Positions 6,958 through 16,061 are shown, counted from the first letter of the stretch. The stretch: 32,441 nucleotides of DNA from an uncultured Flavobacteriaceae bacterium (GCA_937959395.1 CALGLR010000110.1:1-32441); one strand, 5' to 3'. A program made the numbers and translations. Notes: generated by a model from the letters alone, not told the origin.

Positions 6958-9102
6958 ATGCTTTCAAATTTTATTATTTCCAGAACACAACTTCCTATAG
7001 AGGGCGTTAAAAACACACTTCAATTATTAGACGAAGATTGTACTATTCCTTTTATTTCTAGATACAGAAAAGAACGCACTGGTAATTTAGATGAAGTGCA
7101 AATTGGAGACATCGTAAAGTTTAAAGAACTTTACCAAGCTTTGGAAAAGCGAAAAACTGCCATTTTAAAAGCGCTAGAAGAACAAGATGTTTTAACTGAA
7201 GAATTAAAAGCTAAAATAGCAGCTATTACAGAACTTAATGTTCTAGAAGACTTATATCTTCCTTATAAGAAAAAGAGAAAAACTAAAGCAGAAACGGCGC
7301 GTAAGAATGGATTAGAGCCTTTAGCAAAAATTATAATGTCGCAAAATGCGAATGATTTAGAAACCATTGCTTTTAAATATGTAAAAGGTGATGTTTCTAA
7401 TATTGAAAAAGCTTTAGAAGGTGCCAGACATATTATTGCTGAGTGGATTAATGAACGAACAGACATTAGAAACGCGCTAAGAAGACAATTAGAACGACAC
7501 GCGCAAATTTCGACAAAAATAATTAAGACTAAAGCTGATACTTCGACTCCGCTCAGCACAAGTGAAAAAGCGCAAAAATTTAGAGATTATTTTGATTGGG
7601 AAGAATCTCTAAATCGAATTCCTTCACATCGATTATTAGCCATACTAAGAGCCGAAAATGAAGGATTCATTAGAGCAAAAATTCTTATAGACGATGTTCG
7701 GGCTTTAGAGAACATTGACACTAAAATAATTCGAAGTAGCAATGCTTGTGCAGACCAAATTGAATTAGCTATATCTGATGCTTATAAACGGTTATTATTA
7801 CCATCTTTAAGCAATGAAGCGCTTCAAAATGCAAAAGAAAAAGCAGACGAGTCTGCCATTACTGTTTTTGCAAAAAACCTTAAGCAATTATTGTTAGGAT
7901 CTCCTTTAGGTGAAAAACGAGTATTGGCTATAGATCCTGGATTTAGAACAGGTTGTAAAGTTGTTTGCTTAGATGCTCAAGGCGTTTTAAAATATAATGA
8001 AACCATATATCCTCATCCTCCTAAAAGCGATGCTATTGGAGCGATGAAAAAAATTAATTCTTTAGCAGATGCTTATAAAATAGAAGCCATTGCTATAGGA
8101 AATGGTACCGCATCGAGAGAAACAGAAGCTATAATTCGAAAAATTCGTTTTAAAAACGATATTCAAGTATTTGTAGTAAGCGAAGCTGGCGCCTCTATTT
8201 ATTCGGCTTCTAAAATTGCAAGAGATGAATTCCCTGATTATGATGTTACCGTTCGCGGATCGATTTCTATTGGTCGCCGTTTACAAGATCCATTAGCCGA
8301 ACTCGTTAAGATTGATGCCAAATCTATAGGAGTGGGTCAATACCAACATGATGTCGATCAAACTAGACTTAAAAAATCTTTAGATACCGTTGTTGAGAAT
8401 TGCGTTAATGCAGTAGGCGTAAATGTTAATACAGCTAGTCAGCCCTTATTAAGCTATGTTTCTGGTATTGGTCCTAAATTAGCTGAGAACATTTTTAATT
8501 ATAGAAATGAGAATGGCGCTTTTACATCTAGAAATGACATAAAAAAAGTACCGCGTTTAGGAGGAAAAGCTTTTGAACAAAGCGCAGCATTTCTTAGAAT
8601 TAAAGATCCTAAAAACCCATTAGATGATTCTGCCGTGCATCCAGAAAGTTATGCTTTAGTAAAACAAATGGCAAAAGATCAAAACATAACGGTTTCTGAA
8701 TTAATAGGTAATACCACATTACTTAAAAAAATAAGCTTAAAACAATATTGCACCAATGAAGTCGGGTTACCAACACTAGAAGATATTATAAAAGAACTCG
8801 AAAAACCAGGATTAGATATAAGAGAACAAGCCAAAGTTTTCACATTTAATCAAAATATAAAATCTATTACCGATTTACATTCTGGCCAATTACTCCCAGG
8901 AATAGTAAATAATATTACCAATTTTGGTTGTTTTGTAGATGTTGGTATTAAAGAAAGTGGCTTAATTCATGTTTCTAACTTATCTGATTCTTTCGTAAAA
9001 GATGTTAACGAACATGTAAGTTTGCACCAACAAATCATTGTTAAAGTATTAGAAGTTGATGTAGATCGAAAACGAATTCAATTAAAACTTCATAAAAAGT
9101 AA
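6958..9102 (+). CDS. tex: Tex-family RNA-binding transcription accessory protein
   Basis: The 714-residue length and domain order match Tex (YhgF). The N-terminal helical region has the family signature LLDEDCTIPFISRYRKERTGNLDE (about 22-45). A YqgF/RNase-H-like domain starts near residue 322 (VLAIDPGFRTGCK). Tandem helix-hairpin-helix motifs lie at about 490-560 (SYVSGIGPKLAENI, KVPRLGGKAFEQSA). A C-terminal S1 RNA-binding domain spans about 642-714 (LLPGIVNNITNFGCFVDVG). Tex proteins are cytoplasmic nucleic-acid-binding factors that affect transcription and RNA handling. The ATG at 6958 is where family members normally begin, although it directly follows a terminator T tract. Residues about 193-202 (ADTSTPLSTS) are encoded by a palindromic repeat-like insert. 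Confidence 0.95.
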   Translation: MLSNFIISRTQLPIEGVKNTLQLLDEDCTIPFISRYRKERTGNLDEVQIGDIVKFKELYQALEKRKTAILKALEEQDVLTEELKAKIAAITELNVLEDLYLPYKKKRKTKAETARKNGLEPLAKIIMSQNANDLETIAFKYVKGDVSNIEKALEGARHIIAEWINERTDIRNALRRQLERHAQISTKIIKTKADTSTPLSTSEKAQKFRDYFDWEESLNRIPSHRLLAILRAENEGFIRAKILIDDVRALENIDTKIIRSSNACADQIELAISDAYKRLLLPSLSNEALQNAKEKADESAITVFAKNLKQLLLGSPLGEKRVLAIDPGFRTGCKVVCLDAQGVLKYNETIYPHPPKSDAIGAMKKINSLADAYKIEAIAIGNGTASRETEAIIRKIRFKNDIQVFVVSEAGASIYSASKIARDEFPDYDVTVRGSISIGRRLQDPLAELVKIDAKSIGVGQYQHDVDQTRLKKSLDTVVENCVNAVGVNVNTASQPLLSYVSGIGPKLAENIFNYRNENGAFTSRNDIKKVPRLGGKAFEQSAAFLRIKDPKNPLDDSAVHPESYALVKQMAKDQNITVSELIGNTTLLKKISLKQYCTNEVGLPTLEDIIKELEKPGLDIREQAKVFTFNQNIKSITDLHSGQLLPGIVNNITNFGCFVDVGIKESGLIHVSNLSDSFVKDVNEHVSLHQQIIVKVLEVDVDRKRIQLKLHKK
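7534..7563. repeat. Palindromic repeat-like insert inside the tex reading frame
   Basis: CTTCGACTCCGCTCAGC at 7541-7557 closely resembles the TTGACTGCGCTCGACC element upstream of metG. It sits in a small inverted repeat, GCTGA at 7534-7538 with TCAGC at 7553-7557. It is in frame and encodes A-D-T-S-T-P-L-S-T-S in a linker, rich in small and polar residues unlike the charged sequence around it. Confidence 0.6.
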
Positions 9103-9382
9103 TTATTTTATTTTTAAGACCATAATCATTTAATGTTTTTTAAATAATTGAAAAACAACACATTACCCTATTAATCAATTGTAAAATCAATTCTCATATT
9201 AGTATTTTATGACTTTTTTAAACCTCATAAATAACTCACAATTTGCATTTTAATCTCATTAATTAATTATTTTTGACTTGATAATCAAACTTAGGTATTA
9301 CCTAATATCAATTTTAAATAGATTAATAAATTTATTTAAAATAAGAAGAAAATTAAGATATTTAAACGAGTGGTTGAATAGT

Positions 9383-11323
9383 TTAAATGTTTTTAATGAA
9401 AGTTCCTAAGGGTTTCCCTTTAGGTACTTTCATCTTTTTTCTTACTGTGTAACGGTAGTTATCTACACTAGCCACACTAATGTTAAGTTGTGTTGCTATT
9501 TGCTTAGATGTTTTTCCTATTCTAACCATGGTTGCAACTTTTCTTTCCTTATCGGTTAAGTTTTCAAAACGCTCATTTATTTTCGCTTCAAAATCATCAT
9601 TATTTTTATCTATTTTTGAATAGAGCTGAATCTTCTCTGTATTTTGATTTATATCTTCATTTATAAATAATATAGTATCTAATAGCGCATCTTTAGAATA
9701 GTTATTTGCTGGTTTAATTTCTTTTAATTGTGTTTTAATCTTTTCGAGTAAGTCGTTCTTTTCATTAATTTGAAGTGCAAAATCGGTTAAATTTTTACTC
9801 TTAAATTCTACTTCACGATCTAAAGTTTCTTTTTTTATTTGTAATAATTCTTGCTTAGATTCTAAAACTAATCGTTCTACTTTTGCATGCTTCCTTTGTT
9901 TTAATACAATAAATACTATAAATCCAAATAAAAAAACAATACTACTTATAATTAAATAGGTATTAGCTTTAAATCGTTTTTGCTTGATTTCGGAAAGCTG
10001 CAAAGCAATTTCTTTTTTTTCTAGTTTTGCTGTAATATTCCTGTAATTATATTCTACCTCTAGTATTTTTGTTTTTGTACTCACATTTTCTTCAATTAAT
10101 GTTTCTTTTATTTGAATGTATTTGTCAAAACTATTTATACTCTTTTTCATTTCACCTGTTTCATTATAAAGATTAGCAAGTGTTTTATGAATGTTCATAA
10201 GAGTATCTTGATAATCTTTAGAATTATCAAACAATAATTTAACGTTTTCTAAGATTTGAATGGCATAATCGTAATTTCCTTTATTTTTATAAATTCTTGC
10301 TTTGTTCACTAAAGCATCTATTTTCATATATTCAAATTCAAAATTTGTAGAAATCGCTAAGGAAGAATCTATATACTTTAAAGCCAATTCATTTTTATTT
10401 AATTTCGCATTAGAAATAGCGAGCGCCGTATAAAGGTAACTCATGAAATCTAACTGATTCATTTTCTTATTAATAACTAACGCCTTTTTGTAATAACGAA
10501 TCGATTCTTTAAAATCCTTAGTCTTGTCATAAAAAGATCCGATTCTTTTTAAGGAAATAGGGATGTTTATGCTATCATTAGAATTAATAAAGAAATTTAA
10601 TCCTTTTTTGTAATAAACTAAGGATTCCTCTACATTATCCATAGCCGAATAGATGTCTCCTTTGATGTTATAGCTTTTCCCTAAAAGATTTTTTAATTGA
10701 GCATTTTCTTTAGATAATTCTAATGCAATATCTATACTCTCCATTGCCTTGTCATAGTTATCTATATATTTATAAACAGTAGCAATGGTTAAGTAATTAT
10801 TAATTAGATCTTGTTTAATTTCATTATTACTTTTATTTTTAAATTTACCAAACAATTCATTGGCAGCTAGAGAATTTTCTAAAGCCATATCAAATTTTCC
10901 TAAAATAATATAAGCATGCCCTTTTGTACTTTTTGCTTTAGCCAAATAAAAAAAATCGCTTTCATTATTATTTTTATCTTTTAATAATGTTTCCATTTGA
11001 GAAGCATAAGCAAGAGCTTCATTAGACTGGTATAAAGAGATACTGCGCCACATTAATTCAACCAGACTCTGAGACATTGTAAGTGTATCATTTTTACTTT
11101 TAGCAAAATCGTATAATTTTTCAAAAGTTATTTTGGCAGTTCCTAAATTTTTTTCTGTTTGAATTTCACCTAGCTTTTTAAACGCTTTAACTTTTTCAGC
11201 ATATACAGATTCTTTTTTAATCTTTTCTTCTAAATCCATTACGCTACTACTCACTATAGTAGTATCTTGAGCAAGAAGATTCTTAAAAAGAAAAAAACAA
11301 ATAAAGAAAAAAATATTTTTCAT
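9383..11323 (-). CDS. Membrane-spanning TPR sensor with LuxR-type HTH
   Basis: The product has 646 residues. A signal peptide (MKNIFFFICFFLFKNLLAQ) is followed by a long helical region with several tetratricopeptide repeats (for example YDKAMESIDIALELSKEN, VEESLVYYKKGLNFF, FKESIRYYKKALVINKK) up to about residue 400. One transmembrane helix lies at about 450-472 (YLIISSIVFLFGFIVFIVL), then a charged coiled coil (KQELLQIKKETLDREVEFK...). The last 60 or so residues are a LuxR/GerE-type helix-turn-helix (LTDKERKVATMVRIGKTSKQIATQLNISVASVDNYRYTVRKKM). This predicts a periplasmic TPR sensor joined through one membrane helix to a cytoplasmic DNA-binding domain. Targets and ligand are unknown. It converges with tex. 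A possible -7 box (CAAATATA, 11365-11372 on the plus strand) lies upstream. Confidence 0.9.
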   Translation of the reverse strand: MKNIFFFICFFLFKNLLAQDTTIVSSSVMDLEEKIKKESVYAEKVKAFKKLGEIQTEKNLGTAKITFEKLYDFAKSKNDTLTMSQSLVELMWRSISLYQSNEALAYASQMETLLKDKNNNESDFFYLAKAKSTKGHAYIILGKFDMALENSLAANELFGKFKNKSNNEIKQDLINNYLTIATVYKYIDNYDKAMESIDIALELSKENAQLKNLLGKSYNIKGDIYSAMDNVEESLVYYKKGLNFFINSNDSINIPISLKRIGSFYDKTKDFKESIRYYKKALVINKKMNQLDFMSYLYTALAISNAKLNKNELALKYIDSSLAISTNFEFEYMKIDALVNKARIYKNKGNYDYAIQILENVKLLFDNSKDYQDTLMNIHKTLANLYNETGEMKKSINSFDKYIQIKETLIEENVSTKTKILEVEYNYRNITAKLEKKEIALQLSEIKQKRFKANTYLIISSIVFLFGFIVFIVLKQRKHAKVERLVLESKQELLQIKKETLDREVEFKSKNLTDFALQINEKNDLLEKIKTQLKEIKPANNYSKDALLDTILFINEDINQNTEKIQLYSKIDKNNDDFEAKINERFENLTDKERKVATMVRIGKTSKQIATQLNISVASVDNYRYTVRKKMKVPKGKPLGTFIKNI

Positions 11324-11364
11324 AAAATTATTGTGTTATTTTTTTTTAAAATTTGTAACCGCAT

Positions 11365-11372
11365 CAAATATA
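11365..11372 (-). promoter_or_regulatory. Possible -7 box (TATATTTG) of the TPR-LuxR gene
   Basis: On the minus strand this reads TATATTTG, an exact TAnnTTTG match, about 42 bases before the start codon. I see no TTG at the expected distance upstream, so only half the promoter is supported. Confidence 0.3.
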
Positions 11373-11463
11373 ATAGAAAAAATCGATTGATGATATACGC
11401 TTTAATAAATTTTATTTATATTGCTATAAATGAATTATAATTAAAAATTTTCAACGACTTATA

Positions 11464-12366
11464 ATGTTAAAAATTGCATATCATCCTATTTACAAACTTC
11501 ATTTACCAGACGGCCATCGTTTTCCTATGATGAAGTATGAATTATTACCCGAGCAGTTATTGCATGAAGGAACTTGCCTAAAAACTAATTTTTTTAAGCC
11601 AGAAAAACCTAACGACAAATACATTCTAGCCGTTCATGACCCCATTTATTATTACGATTTACTAAATATTACATTAGATATACGAGCTGCTCGTAAAATA
11701 GGATTCCCTCTTAGTAAAAATTTAATTGAACGTGAAATCATTATCGCAGATGGCACCATTAAGGCCAGTGAGTTTGCTATTGAAAATGGCATAGCAATGA
11801 ATATCGCAGGAGGCACACATCATGCCTACACAGATAAAGGAGAAGCCTTTTGTTTATTAAACGATCAAGCCATTGGAGCTCGTTATCTTCAAAATAAAAA
11901 ATTAGCGCGTAAAATATTGATTATTGATCTTGATGTTCATCAAGGTAATGGTACAGCTCATATATTTAAAGATGATGACTCTATATTTACTTTTTCTATG
12001 CATGGAAAACACAATTACCCATTTAGAAAAGAATTAAGTGACTTAGATATCGCTCTTGATAACAATACAAATGACACGACTTACCTTTCTATTTTAAATA
12101 AAACACTTCCTAGATTAATAGAACAAGTAAAACCCGATTTTATTTATTATTTATGTGGTGTAGATGTAATTGCTTCAGATAAACTTGGGAAGTTAAGTTT
12201 ATCAATAGAAGGCTGTAAAGAAAGAGATCGAATTGTACTTCAAGCTTTCAAAAATCATAATATTCCAATAATGTGCAGTATGGGTGGTGGTTATTCTCCT
12301 AATATAAAAACGATTGTTGAAGCACATGCAAATACCTTTAGACTGGCGCAAAATATTTTCTTTTGA
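11464..12366 (+). CDS. Histone-deacetylase-family zinc hydrolase (AcuC/HdaH-like)
   Basis: This 300-residue protein has no signal peptide and is therefore cytoplasmic. It belongs to the arginase/deacetylase superfamily. The active-site motifs are all present: GGTHHA with His119-His120, zinc ligands in DLDVHQGNGT (Asp155, Asp157, His159), the third ligand in CGVDV (Asp234), DKLGKLSLS, and the catalytic Tyr277 in GGGY. Bacterial members remove acetyl or other acyl groups from lysine side chains or small amines such as polyamines. The target cannot be told from sequence. The start at 11464 fits family members, which begin with a short beta strand (MLKIAYHPIY). It stands alone, convergent with the next small gene 12 bases away. 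Confidence 0.93.
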   Translation: MLKIAYHPIYKLHLPDGHRFPMMKYELLPEQLLHEGTCLKTNFFKPEKPNDKYILAVHDPIYYYDLLNITLDIRAARKIGFPLSKNLIEREIIIADGTIKASEFAIENGIAMNIAGGTHHAYTDKGEAFCLLNDQAIGARYLQNKKLARKILIIDLDVHQGNGTAHIFKDDDSIFTFSMHGKHNYPFRKELSDLDIALDNNTNDTTYLSILNKTLPRLIEQVKPDFIYYLCGVDVIASDKLGKLSLSIEGCKERDRIVLQAFKNHNIPIMCSMGGGYSPNIKTIVEAHANTFRLAQNIFF

Positions 12367-12378
12367 AAATTTTAAAAA

Positions 12379-12756
12379 TTATAAAGCCTGAAGTATAACT
12401 AAGCCCAAAAGAATACTTGCCAAAGGCAATACAAATAATAATGCGATATTATGACTTAGAGATTTCTTCTTGTTCAATTTTGCATTTAACACCTTTCTAC
12501 CTTTTCCATTATATTTTATCCAGTTTTTAAAATGAATACCTATAGCAATTAGGATAAATAAAGTCCATGCTTTGGTTTTTGACATCACAGTCATATTCAT
12601 TTGCACAGAAAACACTGTAAAAAAAGCGCCTAACAAAAATAAAATTGCAATTTGTAATATTGACGTATAACCAAGCGCAATGGCATTCGCTTTTTGCTTG
12701 TATTTTGTTTTGTAATGATTAAAAATAGAATAGAAAAACTGGTCAAATACTGTCAT
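12379..12756 (-). CDS. Small membrane protein, unknown function
   Basis: This 125-residue protein has three or four likely transmembrane helices: about 30-50 (TSILQIAILFLLGAFFTVFSV), about 61-76 (AWTLFILIAIGIHFKNW) and about 103-124 (IALLFVLPLASILLGLVIL). A basic loop (KYNGKGRKVLNAKLNKKKS) lies between the second and last helix. There is no signal peptide and no catalytic motif. I do not recognise a named family. The gene is divergent from the large T9SS-secreted protein, with 235 bp between them, and convergent with the deacetylase-family gene. Confidence 0.75.
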   Translation of the reverse strand: MTVFDQFFYSIFNHYKTKYKQKANAIALGYTSILQIAILFLLGAFFTVFSVQMNMTVMSKTKAWTLFILIAIGIHFKNWIKYNGKGRKVLNAKLNKKKSLSHNIALLFVLPLASILLGLVILQAL

Positions 12757-12915
12757 TGTAAATCTTTATTTTCCCTCAAAATTAAACCGTAATTATTAAA
12801 AACAAAATCTAATTCTACTTATTCGTGAAAACACGTCATTAAATATCTCTATTTCTGAAATAAATGAAAATTCAGGCTATAAAACGCAATAATTACAGTA
12901 TTTATCTAGCTAGGT

Positions 12916-12949
12916 TTTGATATCTATCTGTGTCAAAAATTTATTTTTG
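12916..12949 (+). promoter_or_regulatory. Bacteroidota-type promoter of the T9SS-secreted protein gene
   Basis: TTTG at 12916-12919 (-33 element) and TATTTTTG at 12942-12949 (an exact TAnnTTTG -7 element) are 22 bases apart, within the usual 17-23 range for Flavobacterium promoters. The start codon is 43 bases downstream. This is the best promoter match I found in the window. Confidence 0.6.
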
Positions 12950-12954
12950 ACACA
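12929..12954. promoter_or_regulatory. Perfect 26-bp palindrome overlapping the -7 box, possible operator
   Basis: TGTGTCAAAAAT is followed, after TT, by its exact reverse complement ATTTTTGACACA. The right half covers the predicted -7 element. This is how a dimeric repressor site would be placed. A fold-back in a transcript crossing the site is the alternative. Confidence 0.5.
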
Positions 12955-12991
12955 TCAATAATCTTAAATTCAGGAAAATCCTTAAAAAATC

Positions 12992-15928
12992 ATGAAAAAG
13001 TTTTACTTATTATTAATTACATTAATTTTAATCTTTAGTCATAGCTATTCTCAAAACAATAATCCTAAAGTTTTAAAATCTAATTTTATTGGAGAAGTGC
13101 CTCCTCTTTCGAGCTTCAAATTAAAAACCGACAATGCATCTAAAACAAAAAAACCAAATCCGTTTAAACATATAAACAATGACTATATCATTGGAAAAGG
13201 CTCTCAGGCACCTGATCCTCTTATTTCTCTTCAAAGACAAGCTGCAGGAACTCGAAAAAGTAATCCTCCATCTCTTGTTTTTGAAGCAGGTCAAATTGAA
13301 GCTTCGCCTACAGATCCTACTGGCGCCATAGGACCTAATCATTATGTGAGTGCCATTAATAGTTCTTTTTCTATTTTTGATAAATCAGGAAATCCACTAA
13401 TATCTCAAGCGTCTCTTACAAATTTATGGTCCTTTGAAATAGCAGGAGACCCTATTGTTTTTTATGATAATTATGCTAAACGTTTTGTAATCACGCAATT
13501 TAGCGCAACACCAAATAGTATCTTAATGGCAATTTGTAAAGGCCCCGACCCAGTAAACGATGGTTGGTATACCTACAGATTTGAAACAAGCGAATTTCCA
13601 GATTTTCCAAAATTTTCAATTTGGTCTGATGGCTATTATGTGACTTTAAACGCAAATGAAGACAATGTGTTAATATTAGAGCGCGAAAAATTATTAATTG
13701 GAGATCCAAGCGCTTCTGTAATTACTTTTACATCTGACGTCGCTTCAGATGGTCCTGGAAGCGCGTTAGCTTTTAATGCTATTGGGCCAGAACTCCCTCC
13801 ATTAGGAGATGCTGTAATTTTGGGTGTTGCTGACGATTCTTCAAGCGGCAGTTCAAATGATAGGCTAGACCTTTATACCGTTAATGTAAATTGGGACACT
13901 CCTGCAGATTCTACAATTGAATTAACACAATCGCTTGCATCTAATAATGGAGATATTACACCTTTCTCTTTATTTAATGATAACTTACCACAAGCTGATC
14001 CTGACAGTAATACTATTGTTCCTCCAGGAATGCTAAGTCAATTAATAAATTATCGTAAATTTTGTAACTACAATGCTGTAGTGCTTAATTTTTTAGTTAA
14101 AACAGGAAATGGGAGCAATGAAAAAACGGCAATTAGATGGTATGAATTACGCCAAGATAACGATACAGCACCATGGACGGTGTATCAAGAGGGAACTTAT
14201 ACCTCTCCTGAAGGTAAAAGTGCTTTTGGTGGTAGTATATCTATTGACGCCGCAGGAAATATAGGTATGGGGTATTCTACTATTGGAACAGTCTCCAATG
14301 GTGCGACTAATGATAGTTTTATTCAAATTTATTATACAGGACGATTGTTAAATGATCCATTAAATGTAATGACAATTGCAGAGCAAGCCATTACCACAGA
14401 TGGAACTGCAAATAAAGACGCTAGATATGGTGATTATGCCCAACTAACAATTGATCCTTTAGATGATCTTACGTTTTGGCACATCTCAGAATATTTTAAA
14501 GATGAGCCTGATAACGCTAGAGCTGTAGTAGGTGTGTTTAAAATTGAGGAGACAACCAATACTAATGATATAGCCATTACAGATATAAATAATCCTTTAG
14601 GTTTTTCTAATAGTGAAATTATTTCTATTTCTATAACAAACAGAGGAATTGCATCACAATCTAATATCCCAGTAAGCTACCAAATTAATGGAAACCCAGC
14701 AATACAAGAAACGGTAGTAGGTACAGTAAATCCTAATGAAACATTAAACTTTAGTTTTACTACTCCTGCAGATCTAACGTCTCAAGATATAGAAATTAAA
14801 GCCAGCTCAAATATAATGAATGACAACAACTTAAATAATGATTGTTTTAGTTTTAAGACTAAAAAACGACCAGAAATAGATATCGGATTTGTAGAATTAT
14901 TATCTCCTTCTTCTTTTGAGTTTACGTCAAACAATACAGAGGTAATGATTAGAATAAGAAACTTTGGAACAACTTCTCAAAGCAACATTCCTGTAACTTA
15001 TACTTTCAATAATGGAACTACAATTACTGGAACTATACCAGGGCCTTTAAACCCTATGGAGGATATTACCTATACCTTTTCTCAAACTGTAGATTTATCT
15101 GTAATTGGAACCTACCCAATTAATATTAATATACCATTAACTAGTGATAGCGATATTTCTAATAATTCAATAACAACAGATATCATAAAAGACTATTGCA
15201 CACCTTATGCCCCTTGCGACAATTCTACATTTATAGAAATATTTCAATTATCCAATCTAGACAATACAGCTGATATTTTTTCCTGCAATGGCGTAGCATA
15301 CAGTAATTTTACCAGCGAAACTCCAGCAAATTTAATTGCAGGAACAAACTACACTGGTAGTTTACTCCCATTTGCTTTTGGAGGCCCTCTGGAAATGGCG
15401 TTATGGATAGACTTTAACGACAATGCTATTTTTGAGTTAGACGAACAATTACTTGGAGATTTTGAAATAATTACCGTTCCTCAAGATTTTAGCATTTCAA
15501 TACCTAATAATGCGCCTTCAGGAAATCATAGAATGAGAGTTAGAATGGGACAAATTTATGAAGAAGATATTGATGGTTCTGTGGATGCACCTTGTGCTCC
15601 TCAACTTCTTGGAGATACTCATGATTATATGGCTAATATCCAAAATCCACTATCAAATGATGAATTCATAAAAGAAAACGCACAATTTGATATTAAATAT
15701 TTACCTAATAACCAGTTTGATATAAAACTAGAATCTACTTTCAAAAAAGATTTGTCTTTAAAAGTATATACCATAACTGGTCAAAAAATTGGCAGTTATT
15801 ACTTAAGCTTAAGTAAGCCGAATCTTTATAAATTTAATCTAGATATGTCATATGCTTCCTCTGGAGCTTATCTTATTACTGTAGGTTCTGGTAATAATAT
15901 GCTTTCTAAAAAAATTATAGTAAACTAA
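12992..15928 (+). CDS. Large secreted protein with CARDB-like and GEVED-like domains and T9SS type A sorting domain
   Basis: The product has 978 residues. It has a signal peptide MKKFYLLLITLILIFSHSYSQ. Residues about 90-520 are a beta-rich region (EASPTDPTGAIGPNHYVSAINSSF..., WSDGYYVTLNA...) seen in predicted surface beta-propeller or adhesin-like proteins. Two CARDB-like Ig-type domains follow, at about 525-620 (NDIAITDINNPLGFSNSE) and about 627-730, sharing the phrase SQSNIPV-Y. A GEVED-like domain spans about 735-885 (CTPYAPC, ALWIDFNDNAIFEL, GDTHDYMANI). The last 75 residues are a type A T9SS sorting domain (LKVYTITGQKI, SSGAYLITVGSGNNMLSKKIIVN). It is therefore exported by T9SS and kept on the surface or released. 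The substrate is unknown. A promoter with an overlapping palindrome precedes it and a terminator follows. Confidence 0.9.
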   Translation: MKKFYLLLITLILIFSHSYSQNNNPKVLKSNFIGEVPPLSSFKLKTDNASKTKKPNPFKHINNDYIIGKGSQAPDPLISLQRQAAGTRKSNPPSLVFEAGQIEASPTDPTGAIGPNHYVSAINSSFSIFDKSGNPLISQASLTNLWSFEIAGDPIVFYDNYAKRFVITQFSATPNSILMAICKGPDPVNDGWYTYRFETSEFPDFPKFSIWSDGYYVTLNANEDNVLILEREKLLIGDPSASVITFTSDVASDGPGSALAFNAIGPELPPLGDAVILGVADDSSSGSSNDRLDLYTVNVNWDTPADSTIELTQSLASNNGDITPFSLFNDNLPQADPDSNTIVPPGMLSQLINYRKFCNYNAVVLNFLVKTGNGSNEKTAIRWYELRQDNDTAPWTVYQEGTYTSPEGKSAFGGSISIDAAGNIGMGYSTIGTVSNGATNDSFIQIYYTGRLLNDPLNVMTIAEQAITTDGTANKDARYGDYAQLTIDPLDDLTFWHISEYFKDEPDNARAVVGVFKIEETTNTNDIAITDINNPLGFSNSEIISISITNRGIASQSNIPVSYQINGNPAIQETVVGTVNPNETLNFSFTTPADLTSQDIEIKASSNIMNDNNLNNDCFSFKTKKRPEIDIGFVELLSPSSFEFTSNNTEVMIRIRNFGTTSQSNIPVTYTFNNGTTITGTIPGPLNPMEDITYTFSQTVDLSVIGTYPININIPLTSDSDISNNSITTDIIKDYCTPYAPCDNSTFIEIFQLSNLDNTADIFSCNGVAYSNFTSETPANLIAGTNYTGSLLPFAFGGPLEMALWIDFNDNAIFELDEQLLGDFEIITVPQDFSISIPNNAPSGNHRMRVRMGQIYEEDIDGSVDAPCAPQLLGDTHDYMANIQNPLSNDEFIKENAQFDIKYLPNNQFDIKLESTFKKDLSLKVYTITGQKIGSYYLSLSKPNLYKFNLDMSYASSGAYLITVGSGNNMLSKKIIVN

Positions 15929-15974
15929 ATTTTATATTGGAAAGCTATTATTCTTCTCAAATTACAATAAAAAT

Positions 15975-16007
15975 CCAAGATTTAAATTTTTTAAGTCTTG
16001 GGTTTTT
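15975..16007 (+). terminator. Rho-independent terminator of the T9SS-secreted protein gene
   Basis: CCAAGATTTAAA pairs with TTTAAGTCTTGG (12 bp with one G-T pair), followed by GG and TTTTT. It starts 47 bases after the stop codon at 15928. Confidence 0.8.
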
Positions 16008-16061
16008 CATGTTTAAATTAACTTGTCTTAACTCTATATCATACCAAATGAATTTCAAAAA

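Noticed and set aside
7263-7559. Open frame on the minus strand opposite tex
   Set aside because: It is fully antisense to a conserved domain of tex, with no recognisable protein features.
9291-9305. TTAGGT-ATT-ACCTAA hairpin after tex as its terminator
   Set aside because: Only a 6-bp AT-rich stem with a 3-base loop and no T tract follows, so it is too weak to call.
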